Positions 31,977 through 40,528 of a stretch of 64,000 bases of DNA are shown one piece after another; position 1 is the stretch's first letter, and every line of letters starts with the position of its first letter. This DNA is from Prorocentrum cordatum (lineage: Eukaryota; Sar; Dinophyceae; Prorocentrales; Prorocentraceae). The stretch is from NCBI GenBank assembly GCA_963575745.1, contig CAUYUJ010020751.1, positions 77,105-141,104 on the forward strand, read 5' to 3'. The notes below the pieces were generated by a model. It saw only the letters and a list, made by a program, of their open reading frames with translations. It had not been told where the DNA came from and ran no database searches. Both the position numbers and the translations under genes were made by a program.

Positions 31977-33220
31977 TGTTTGATGGGGGGCGCTCCGAAA
32001 TGCAGCTCCAAGGACCTGTTGAAGACGCCCACGAAGTCCCTGCTTGCTGCTCGGAGGGTTTCGCGCTGCAGGTCGCTGAGCTTGCGCAGTTCCAGCAGCA
32101 GGCGTCCGTGCTTCTCGTAGCGCAGCACGGACATGAACGCCTTCCACCCTCCTCGCTGCTGCACGGTGCCTGAGTCTCTGTCGCTCGTGCTCTGGTCGTG
32201 GCTGGCCCCTCCATGCTGGAGGGAGCAAGGGGTGGCCTTGAGTAAGCACACGCTCAGAGCAGGGGTCGCGTTCTGGAAGTCCTTCGCCAGATGGTTGTAG
32301 CCCAAGACCAGGAAGGCGTGGACGGGTTCCCGAAGGGCTCGCACAAGGAAGATCGGGTTCACCATCAACTGTTGCCTGGGCAGGTCGAGCCGAACTGAAA
32401 GGTCGTACTCGCGGGTCTTGGTTGGTATCTCGTACACTGAGGCCCACACCGCGACCGTCAAGAAGATCGGTGCACCTCCTTCCCTTGGCAGCGGCAGGAC
32501 TACCTGCCTTGCTCGCAAATCCAGCACTCTTGACGGGCGCATGTAGGTCTCGAACCTGGTGAGAACGGCCAAGCCACTGAGTGGCTCCCCCGCCCGGCAC
32601 CGCCCGCAGGCCACCGCCAGCACCACCAAGAACGGGACGGGCGGTCTGGATTTGGACGGGTCCAGGGCGTTCCAGCCCTTCAGCGTCTGGTGCGTCAGGG
32701 GGAAGACCTCGCGGATCCCGCCCCGGCGGAGGGCGGGCAACGCCCAGCGCAGCGCCGGGGCCAGCCGCTGAGATGACGCCTTGGGGACCCCGCGGTCGTA
32801 GATCGACTCGGCGTACTCTCCCAGCGTCTCGTCCCACGTGAGGTGCGACCAGTCCAGGAGGAAGGCCATATTCAGCCAGCGTACCAAGCCGAGGATCATC
32901 CCGAGGTAGGGCCCCTGCGTGCGAGGCCTGCACTTGGCCGAAGCAAGCCGGGTCTGGCGCGGGCGCAACTGGCGCCTCTTCTGGATGAAGTCGCTCTCCA
33001 AGTGACTGAGGCCAAGCTTTGCGCGCCGCCCAGCCAAGTCTGGCCTGCTCTCGGGCTCGCCCAGCACCGGCACCACGGCCTGCCTCGGCTTGCCCCGGCA
33101 TCGGTTGCCCGGATGGCAAGGCGAGCGGCTCCTGCGCTCGCTCGGCGCGCGAGGGCCGGAGCGGCAGCTCGCCAAGGCCATCGGCGTGGGCGGCACCGCC
33201 TGGAGCATCGCCACCTCCAC
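31937..33220 (-). CDS. DIRS tyrosine recombinase
   Basis: A 427-codon open frame, fully overlapping the long RT-containing frame in another phase. Residues ~90-170 resemble a helical core-binding domain (YLGMILGLVRWLNMAFLLDW). The catalytic domain follows: LTRFETYMRPSRVLDLR holds the first Arg, CSLQHGGASHD the His-x-x-Arg box, QQRGGWKAFMSV the His/Trp box, and LRYEKHGRLL the nucleophile Tyr (codon 32117-32119). In the His-x-x-Arg box the expected Arg is Gln (codon CAG, 32216-32218), which should cripple catalysis. It would cut and join the ATGAT core. The start codon is uncertain, since homology begins well downstream of the first codon. Confidence 0.75.
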   Translation of the reverse strand: MEVAMLQAVPPTPMALASCRSGPRAPSERRSRSPCHPGNRCRGKPRQAVVPVLGEPESRPDLAGRRAKLGLSHLESDFIQKRRQLRPRQTRLASAKCRPRTQGPYLGMILGLVRWLNMAFLLDWSHLTWDETLGEYAESIYDRGVPKASSQRLAPALRWALPALRRGGIREVFPLTHQTLKGWNALDPSKSRPPVPFLVVLAVACGRCRAGEPLSGLAVLTRFETYMRPSRVLDLRARQVVLPLPREGGAPIFLTVAVWASVYEIPTKTREYDLSVRLDLPRQQLMVNPIFLVRALREPVHAFLVLGYNHLAKDFQNATPALSVCLLKATPCSLQHGGASHDQSTSDRDSGTVQQRGGWKAFMSVLRYEKHGRLLLELRKLSDLQRETLRAASRDFVGVFNRSLELHFGAPPIKQGCASKSSQDVEL

Positions 33221-33224
33221 GCAC

Positions 33225-33871
33225 GCTCCCGGGGCCCCGAGGCTGGAAGCGGCGAGACGGACCGTCGCTCGGGTTCCACTCTGAGGGGAGCCACCTCACC
33301 TGAACCTTCAGGTCTGCGGCGACCCCCACAGCGAAGAGGACACGACAGACTCCCAGGAGACGATGATTAGCCGCACGGCCTTTGGCGGCAGCGAGGGCGA
33401 GAGACATGTTATCGCCAAGAAAGAGTCGGCGCGAACAGTGCTCCCGTGAGTCCCTGGCCGCCCGGCGGACGGCCCATGTCAGAGCGGCCCCCTCGAGCCC
33501 GTGGATGGCCTCCTTGCGCTTCCAGCGGCCGCAGCCTACTACGCGCCAGGGCTGGGCATGCATCTTGCCGCAGTCGACCTCCGGGAAGCCTGCCGAGCGC
33601 CCGGCCAGCAAGAGGGCGGGCTCTGGCGCCCGCGCTATTTCCTGCTCCAGCGTCCTCTCGCGGGGGGCGCCTCGGCAGCGAGCACGCCACGGAACCGTGC
33701 GCGCTCGGAGACCCTGCCGACGCGCTGCACATCCTTCAGGCCCCACTCGGTCTCCACGATCCCGTAGCCCCAAGGAGACGCGTCGAAGCAAGTGACTACC
33801 TCGCTCCACGGGCGTCGGGCGTCGGCCCGAAGGCAAGGGGCCAGAGACCTTGGCCCGCCCCGTGAGAACAT
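33225..33871 (-). pseudogene. DIRS RNase H, frameshifted and internally deleted
   Basis: The first half is in one frame (33871-33635): WSEVVTCFDASPWGYGIVET carries the first Asp. The second half returns to the RT frame: RKEAIHGLEGAALTWAV (Glu), SRRLFLGDNMSLALA (Asp) and RWLPSEWNPSDGPSRRF (last Asp and the terminal motif usual for DIRS RNase H). All four acidic residues remain, but the frame leaves and returns. The connection between RT and RNase H seems to lack about 50 residues compared with relatives: KVSG runs straight into PCLRADA at about 33840. A spliced-out or deleted segment are alternatives. Confidence 0.75.
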
Positions 33872-35290
33872 ACTCCAGGGCGCCGTAGACCCGCCAGAGC
33901 CGGCGACCCAGCACGCACCAGCAGCCCGTCTGCAGGTCGAGCTCGCATCCCAGCAGCTCGCCGCGCTCGGCCGGAGCAGGGTCTAGCTCGGAGACCACGC
34001 CCTTGGCCGCGAGCGCCGCCTGCATGTCGGCGACGGCGGTGGCGGCACGGGAGGGCGACTGGGACAGCACGGCAAAGTTGTCTATGTACAGGGCCTTGGC
34101 ATCCTCCAGGTTCAAGTCAATGCCGGGGCACTTGTCCAAGCACCATGGCTGAGATGGCAAGACTGACTTGACGAGGTGAAGGTGTGTTTCTTGAATAAAG
34201 TGCACCGCCCAGCTCCAGCCCATGGGCACCACCTTGAATCGAAAGCGTACCTGGCCGCTCATCAACGTCAATCCGCAGGCGCTCCGAACCTCCGGCGGCA
34301 GGAAGCGACTCTCAATCAGCGGGGGGTTGAAGTAGCGCCTACACCAGGGCGGCAATGCATATTGATAGAAACAGCAGTCGACGTCTCCAGAACTCATGCC
34401 AAACATATTGACTCCCGACGCCTCCAGCGAGGACAAGGCCTCACCCGTCGCGAGTGCCGTGTGCTCTGGAGTGGTAAAGTGCATGTTAGGCGTCCTGGCG
34501 TCGCAGATGAGACGCAACCGCTTGTCCTTGCGAGCCACAAAAAACATGCCAGCTTCCTCCAAAACCGACTCCGAGCTGGTCTCGATCACCCCCGAGGTGC
34601 AGAGCTCCCCCAGAGCGCGGCCGCAGTCGTAGCCGAGCCGCCCAAGCTTCGGGTCCATGGCACGAGGAGCACCTGCATCACGAATTAGCGCTGCTGCCTC
34701 CTCTGGGGATCGCAACAGCCCGCGCCCAGTCTCCAGCTTGGTCTGCAGGTCAGTCGGGAGGACCTCCATAAGAGCCACCTTACCCGCACCGATCTTGGGG
34801 AGAGAGATGTTTCCCCGCTGGTAGACTGCTCGAGAACCGGAGGCCTCGACTTCAGAGTAGCCAGGCCTGAGACCCTGTAGCGTCGCCCACGCTTCATGGG
34901 GACTAGGGCGATCAACGGGCGGCGACCACTTGCCGTAGGTCGTGGCCAGCCGCCTCACTGCAGCACGCTGGGCCGCCGTCAGCGGGGCGGAGGTGGGCAC
35001 ATGGCGCCCCTGCCCGCCCAGCTCGTTGAGGGAGGCGACGCCGTTGAGAATCCACTGATCCTGCCGCCTCCTGGTGGCAGCTCTCCTCCGCGCTGTGAGT
35101 GAAGTGCCCCATGCAGCCCCACCACTCAGCATCGACATCAGCTCCGGACCAACTGGGATAGGAAGTAGGTCTCGATGACGCCCACCACCGCCGTCGTCAC
35201 AAAACATAGTGCCGTCTGACCAGCACCTCCCCTTGAGAATAGTCGACCGCTCGGGGGAAGGCGGGCGACCAAGCCACTTCAATGAAGGGA
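33840..35290 (-). CDS. DIRS reverse transcriptase domain
   Basis: Part of a much longer open frame (36260 to 31221). Recognisable RT motifs: MFFVARKDKRLRLICDARTPN (fingers), MSSGDVDCCFYQYALPPW (motif A with the catalytic Asp), VVPMGWSWAVHFIQETH (motif B region) and ALYIDNFAVLS (motif C). Motif C has Asp-Asn where most RTs have Asp-Asp; I recall Asp-Asn in other dinoflagellate DIRS-like RTs but cannot verify it. The first ~200 codons of the long frame, upstream of about 35290, overlap the preceding ORF and are probably not translated. RT copies element RNA into DNA before recombinase-mediated integration. Confidence 0.8.
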
Positions 35291-35295
35291 TGGGG

Positions 35296-36756
35296 CTAGG
35301 CAGCCCCGTCAGCACAAGCCAAGGCCTTTGCTTTTGACTTCGGCCTGTCTGCGCCGTTCTCGCCCACGCTACCTCGAGCAAGACTCTTTTCTTCACGTCC
35401 TTTGCGGCGCCCTTTGAGTACTGCTGCTCCCTCCTGAAGGCGGGCTGCCACCCCGCTACGCAGTGCAGTACGACCCACAACTCCTTCACGCCCACGCTCT
35501 TGTCCCAAGAGGATCGTGCGCTCGTCGAGCAAAGCCGACCCCCCAGCACTGCGAAGTACGCCCGCCTCGTGTTCGCGAGGTCTGTTAGCATACTGCTGCA
35601 CCACCCACAAGGTAGACCGCGGCCCGCAGCCAGGGGAGTCCAGCTGCGAGTTGGAGGTCGTGGTGCCCCCTGACTCAGCGAAGACTCTGACCCCGTTGCC
35701 GCCGCCACCGTACTTGACGAGGAGGGTTCGAAGAGTCTGCTCTGCAGCTTGGCGGTCCTGCCAGGCGGTGGGCGTGCCCTCGTAGGTATCGGCCTTCGCG
35801 ACTGCCAGCTTGAACCCGTCGGCAGGCTCGCAGATGCCCCCATCCCCGGCAATGGCGCCGGGCACGGTGCCTGCTTGAAGCCCGTCACTTGGTCGGTAGC
35901 CAGCGCAAGCCTCCAAGACAACCCAGCGAGGAACATCACCTGCGTCAGCGCGATCCTCCAGACCACCATCGAGTGCAGGCGGAGGCGCGGGCGCCCCTTG
36001 TGGCTCCTCGGGGAGACCCTCCTGTTGGCAGATCTCGCTAGCGAGCTGCTTGCCCTCGCTGAGCAGCCTCCCTTGGTGTCTCTTGAAGCGGACGATGTCT
36101 GTGCTGAGGATGTGGCCCAAGAGCTTCGTGGACAAGCCTCCAAGGGGGCCGACCTGACAGAGGTCCAGGGCGTTTGCAGAATCTCCCTCGTAGATGTCAC
36201 TGTGTGGAGTGACCACCACCCATTTGGCCGCAGTGACTCTGCTGACCAAACTGCATTCATGCCAGTAGTTGTCCTCTTGATCGTAGTGGCCGAGGACCCG
36301 TACGCCCACCCGCAGGTTCTCCAGGGCCTTCGCCGTCCGCGATGCTGCCATGGACCACCGACTGGGTCTCTCCGCGGGCACGTCGTCGTCCTGTCCAGAC
36401 GAGGACCTTGCGAAGCACTGCGACCCGACCAGGCCGAGCACGAGCGAGAGGGCCACCCCAGGCCGGGTGTGCCCGGGCTCGGGGCAGGCTGGCGTGCATG
36501 ACGGATGCCCGTGCAGGTGCTCCTGTCCGCGCCTGCCAGGCTGCCCCTTCAACAGCCCGCTGAACGCCTCCCCGGGCGCGGCGTCGAGGAACCAGCTGCA
36601 GTCGCACCCGCTGCTGCTGCTTGGATCCAGGTGCCCAGCGCCTGGCCACCGACAGCCGCGACCTGATGAGCTCCCGCCCTGAAGAGGGCTGTGGCCGTTC
36701 GGAGAATGAAATCCCGAAAGAAGTGCCTTGAGCGAGAAGGCGACAGACATTAGCAA
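35296..36756 (-). CDS. DIRS first ORF, possible Gag-like protein
   Basis: An open frame of 486 codons starting inside repeat A1. Residues ~1-135 are Ser/Gly/Pro-rich. Residues ~150-215 form the only conserved-looking part: VRVLGHYDQEDNYWHECSL, then KWVVVTPHSDIYEGD. This pattern (His-Glu, then Trp-Val-x-x-Thr-Pro-x-x-Asp-x-Tyr) resembles the segment preceding RT in dinoflagellate DIRS-like elements. The C-terminal third is basic and Gly/Arg-rich. No CCHC knuckle was seen. Position suggests a Gag-like or RNA-binding role, but that is inference. The frame ends just before the RT region, which uses a different frame. Confidence 0.55.
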   Translation of the reverse strand: MLMSVAFSLKALLSGFHSPNGHSPLQGGSSSGRGCRWPGAGHLDPSSSSGCDCSWFLDAAPGEAFSGLLKGQPGRRGQEHLHGHPSCTPACPEPGHTRPGVALSLVLGLVGSQCFARSSSGQDDDVPAERPSRWSMAASRTAKALENLRVGVRVLGHYDQEDNYWHECSLVSRVTAAKWVVVTPHSDIYEGDSANALDLCQVGPLGGLSTKLLGHILSTDIVRFKRHQGRLLSEGKQLASEICQQEGLPEEPQGAPAPPPALDGGLEDRADAGDVPRWVVLEACAGYRPSDGLQAGTVPGAIAGDGGICEPADGFKLAVAKADTYEGTPTAWQDRQAAEQTLRTLLVKYGGGGNGVRVFAESGGTTTSNSQLDSPGCGPRSTLWVVQQYANRPREHEAGVLRSAGGSALLDERTILLGQERGREGVVGRTALRSGVAARLQEGAAVLKGRRKGREEKSLARGSVGENGADRPKSKAKALACADGAA

Positions 36757-36782
36757 TCATTCTCGTGCATCACTTACATGAT
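36714..36782 (-). repeat. DIRS terminal repeat A1 (5' end)
   Basis: Starts (plus strand) CCGAAAGAAGTGCCTTGAGC and ends CATCACTTACATGAT. It appears identical over 68 bp to A2 at 31017-31084. The first ORF opens inside it. Confidence 0.9.
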
Positions 36783-37010
36783 TTTGGCCTCTTGGGGCCC
36801 TCTTGGGACGCCTCGTGGGCGCCTCCTGGGGCGTCGTGGAGGCCTCTTGGGACGTCTTGGGGCCGCCTTGGGCGGTCTTGGGCTCTCTTGGAGCGCTCTT
36901 GGGCCGTCTTGGGCGCTTCTTGGACCGTCTTGGGCCGTCTTGGGCGCCGTCTTGGCCGCTTCTTGGGCTGTCTTAGGCGCCTAAGACGGCCCAAGAAGCG
37001 CCCAAGAAGC
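36783..37010. repeat. CTTGGGG repeats, right half of the interrupted repeat
   Basis: TTTGGCCTCTTGGGGCCCTC continues directly from the right edge of the DIRS element, matching 38714 onward in the uninterrupted copy. A CTTAGGCGCCTAAG palindrome centres at about 36980. Confidence 0.85.
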
Positions 37011-37179
37011 GTTTTCCGATGATGTCTCGAGCGAAACGCTGTTTTTAAGCCCCGAAGGCCGTCCTACTCGATAAAAACAAGGCGGGAGGGCAATTAGATC
37101 CGGGGCTGGCGATGCCACCCCCCTCGAACTCCCCCAAATCAAATTTCTTCCGACTAACGGACCGCACGCTAACGCGCGC

Positions 37180-38040
37180 TTTCCGTCACCTGGCCCGGCA
37201 CAGAAACGGAAAGAGCGCTGCAGCAACAGAAACCAAAATGACTCACCCCACCGTTCGTACCGGGAGCCTTGGCGTTGAGAGCTGGCTACGTCACCCCTCG
37301 CTATTGGGAGCCTTGGGGTTCAGAGATGGTTGCGTTGCCGCCCGTTCCTGAGCCTTGGCTGGGCCTCGGTGTCAGGAACTTGTTACGTCACCGCTCTCTG
37401 CTGGGAGCCTTGGTCTTAACAGCTTTTTGGCATCACCATTCGCTCTTGGAAGCCTTGGTGTAAAGAGCTGTTTGCGTTACCGATCGCTCTGGGCGTCTCT
37501 GGGCCTTCGTGGGAGTCCTATTGGGGCCCTTGTCGGGCCCTCCTGGGGGCCTCCTGGAGGCCTCTTGGGGGCCTCTTAGGGCTTCTTGGGAGGCTCTGGG
37601 GGCCTCCTGGGAGCGTCTTGGGGCGAAAGGCTAGACTTTCGGGTTCGTGGTCCCCCTCTTGGGGCCGTCTTGGGGCCCTCTTGGGCCGTCTTGGGCGCCT
37701 CTCGGGCCGTCTTGGCGCCCTCTTGGGCCGTTTGGGGGGCCTCTTGGGGCCTCTTGGGCCGTCTTGGGACGGTCTTGGGGGCCTCTTGGACCGTCTTCAA
37801 CGCCGTGGCAGCCGAAAAGCCGCATATGCTAAAAATGTATGTTTTCCGATAGAAAATCGATAAGTTTGGCCTCCTGGTGGCCTCTTGGGACGCCTCTTGG
37901 GGACCGCTTGGGCCTTCTTGGGGGCTCTTGGGGCCTCACAAAAACATGCAACGGCCATCAGAACTCATCCGCCCCCCCCACGCACCCCCCTGGAACCCCC
38001 CTTAAGGGGCTTCGCCCAAAACACAACGTCATCGCTCGTA
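37180..38040. repeat. ~870-bp repeat, uninterrupted copy 1
   Basis: Starts with an AGAAACGGAAAGAGCGCTGC block, then about five 44-45-bp units (GAGCCTTGGNGTTNAGAGCT plus CGTCACCNCTCGCT) at 37262-37480, then CTTGGGG units (37490-37800), then GCATATGCTAAAAATG and GAAAATCGATAAG. The next copy starts about 869 bp further on. Confidence 0.8.
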
Positions 38041-38725
38041 CCTCGCTCTTTCCGTTACCAGGCCCGGCACAGAAACGGAAAGAGCGCTGCAGCAACAGAA
38101 ACCGAAATTACGCACACCACCGTTCGTACCGGGAGCCTTGGCGTTGAGAGCTGGTTATGTCAACCCTCGCTCTTGGGAGCCTTGGGGTTCAGAGATTGTT
38201 GCGTTGCCGCCCGTTCCTGAGACTTGGCTGGGCCTTGGTGTCAGGAACTTGTTACGTCACCGCTCTCTGCTGGGAGCCTTGGTCTTATCAGCTTGTTTAC
38301 GTCACCGTTCGCTCTTGGGAGCCTTGGTGTGAGGAGCTTTTGGCGTTACCGATCGCTCTCTATTTGGCGTCTCTGGGCCTTGGGCCCTTTTAGAGACCTT
38401 TTGGAGGCCTCTTGAGGACCTCTTGGGGGCCTCTTGGGGCTTCTTGGGGGGCTCTGGGGGCCTCCTAGGAGCGTCTTGAAGCGAAAGGCTAGACTGTCGG
38501 GTTCGTGGTCCCCCTCTTGGGGCCGTCTTGGGGCCCTCTTGGGCCGTCTAGGGCGCCTCTTGGCGCCCTCTTGGGCCGTTTTGGGGGCCTCTTGGGAGCC
38601 TCTTTGGCCATCTTGGGGCGGTCTTGGGGGCCTCGTGGACCGTCTCCAACGCCGTGAAAGCCGAAAAGCCGTGCATGCTAGAAATATACGTTTTCCCATA
38701 GAAAATCTATGATTTTGGCCTCCTG
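38041..38725. repeat. ~870-bp repeat, uninterrupted copy 2 with empty DIRS site
   Basis: Same order of blocks as copy 1, with the 45-bp units at 38130-38365. Ends GAAAATCTATGATTTTGGCC (38701-38720), the unoccupied equivalent of the site filled by the DIRS element. Confidence 0.85.
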
Positions 38726-39620
38726 TTGGCCTCGTGGGACGCATCTTGGGGGCCTCTTGGGGCTTCTTGGGGGGCTGTGGGGGCCTCCCGGGAGCGTCTT
38801 GGGGCGATAGGCTAGAAGCTTTTCGGTTCGTGGTCCCCCTCTTGGGGCCGTCTTGGGGCCCTCTTGGGCCGTCTTGGGCGCCTCTTGGGCCGCCTTCTCC
38901 TCTTCGGGCGCGCTTGGGAGCCTTTTGGGGCCCTCTTGGGCTCTTTTAGGGCCCTTGGGGCCCTCTTGGCCGTATTCGGGCCGTCTGGGGGCCATCTTGG
39001 GCCGTTTTGGGCCCCTTTGGGGCGCCTCTGGGGCCGTCTTGGGGTGATCTTTGAGGCCTCTCAGACCGTCTTGGGCCCGTCTGGGGCTCCTCTTGGACCG
39101 TTTGGGTCCCGTTTGGGGCGCCTCCGGGGCCGTCTTGGGACGATAATTAGAGCCTCTGGGCCGTCTTGGGCCCGTCTGGGGGCCCTCTTGGACCGTTTTG
39201 GGCCAATTTGGGGCGCCTCTGGGGCTGTCTTGGGACGATATTTGGGGCCTCTTGGGCCGTCTGAGGCCCTTCTGGGACGGAAAAGGGGAGAACCCGAAAA
39301 ACCTGCAAAAACCTGGGGTAATCAAGGTTTTTGGCCTCCCGAGGCCCTCTCGGGGGCCCTCTTGAGGGCCTCTGGGGCCGTCTCGAGACTCTCTTGGACC
39401 GTCCAGCGGCCATCTGAAGCTCTCCTGGGGCCGTCTTGGGGCCCTCTTGGGCCGTCTTGGGGCCATTGGGCCGCCTCACCTGAAAAAATACAAAGAGACG
39501 GGCCACGGGAGCCGCCCGGGAGCCGCTTCACCCGAAAGAATACGAGGGAAACGGGCCATTAGACCAGCGTGCGCGGGCCTCGCCCCTCCCCTGGACCCCT
39601 CCCTAGAGGGCTTCACCCCA
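38726..39620. repeat. CTTGGGCCGTCTTGGGG degenerate repeats
   Basis: Continuous GGGCCGTCTTGGGGC-like units to about 39475, giving open Leu/Gly/Arg frames in both directions, then 39480-39620 with two ACGGGCCAC / GGGAGCCGC blocks. Confidence 0.8.
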
Positions 39621-40406
39621 ACTCAACGTCATCGCTCGTACCTCGCTCTTTCCGTCATCCGCCGCCCCCTGTTGGCTCGCCCCAGGAGTGCCCGGCGTGC
39701 TGGATGTTCTGAAAGGTTTGTGGTTCTGTTAGAGCTCCCCCCAGGCCTTCGGCACAGCGCGCCGGACACCCGGAAGACCTGGTTGCAAAGGTTTTTGCTG
39801 CTCCCAATGGCTCCAAGATGGCCCAAGATGGCCCCCAAGACGGCCAAGATGGTCCCCAAGTTCGGATGGTCCAAGATGGCCTCCAAGACGGCCCAAGAGA
39901 ATATAAGATGCCTCCAAGTTCGCCCAAGAAGCCTCCAAGACGGCCCAGACGGCTCAAGAGGCTCCCAAGAGGCCTCCCAGAAGGCACAAGAGGTCTGCAA
40001 AAGGTCCTCCAGGGAAGCCCGAAGGGGCCAACCCATTGATTTTCATTAGGTTTCTGAAGGATTTGGTCATCTGCTTCTTTTCGGTCTTACGACGGCCCAA
40101 GAGGCCCCCAAGATCGCACCAAGGTGGCCCCAAGATGGCCCAAGTGGCCTCCAAGACGTCCAAGATGGCCTCCATGACGGCCCTGAAGCGCCACAAAAGA
40201 GCCCCAAGTCGGTTCACAGAGGCACCGAAGACGCCTTCTGACGGCGTCGGACAGGCCAGGAGCGCCCGAAGGCGGCCAAAGCAGCCCCGAACAAGCCCCC
40301 AAAGGCTCCCGAGAGGCCCAAGGAGGCCCCCAAGAGGCCTCCAAGAGGCTCCCAGGAAGCTCCCAGAAGACCCCAAGAGTGCCCCCAGAGGCTTCCAAGA
40401 GGCGTC
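39621..40406. repeat. Repeat-module fragment then CCCAAGA repeats
   Basis: 39622-39660 repeats the CGTCATCGCTCGTACCTCGC start found before the ~870-bp copies. 39805-40400 is the reverse strand of the CTTGGGG family (CCAAGATGGCC and CCAAGAGGCTCC units). Confidence 0.7.
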
Positions 40407-40476
40407 CTCCTCCTCCTCCTCCTCCTCCTCCTCCTCCTCCTCCTCCTCCTCCTCCTCCTCCTCCTCCTCCTCCTCC
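40407..40476. repeat. (TCC)n microsatellite
   Basis: About 23 uninterrupted triplets. Confidence 0.98.
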
Positions 40477-40494
40477 TGTGGGTTACAAGGATCA

Positions 40495-40528
40495 CGCCGC
40501 ATCGCCGATGCGCATCGGCGATGCGGCG
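40495..40528. repeat. 34-bp perfect palindrome
   Basis: CGCCGCATCGCCGATGC followed immediately by its exact reverse complement, with no loop. Confidence 0.95.

Larger units (their letters stand above)
30887..36782 (-). mobile_element. DIRS-order retroelement with split direct repeats
   Basis: About 5.9 kb. In element orientation (36782 to 30887): terminal repeat A1, an N-terminal ORF, RT, RNase H, tyrosine recombinase, methyltransferase-like domain, then B1-A2-B2. This A1-[coding]-B1-A2-B2 layout is the split direct repeat of the PAT/Ngaro type within the DIRS order, which integrate with a tyrosine recombinase and make no target duplication. The core ATGAT occurs at both outer edges and at the B1/A2 join. 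It lies inside a repeat whose empty site is at 38709-38713. Frame breaks and residue changes suggest it is no longer autonomous, but both 68-bp A copies look identical and both 91-bp B copies look identical, so the insertion is probably recent. Confidence 0.9.
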
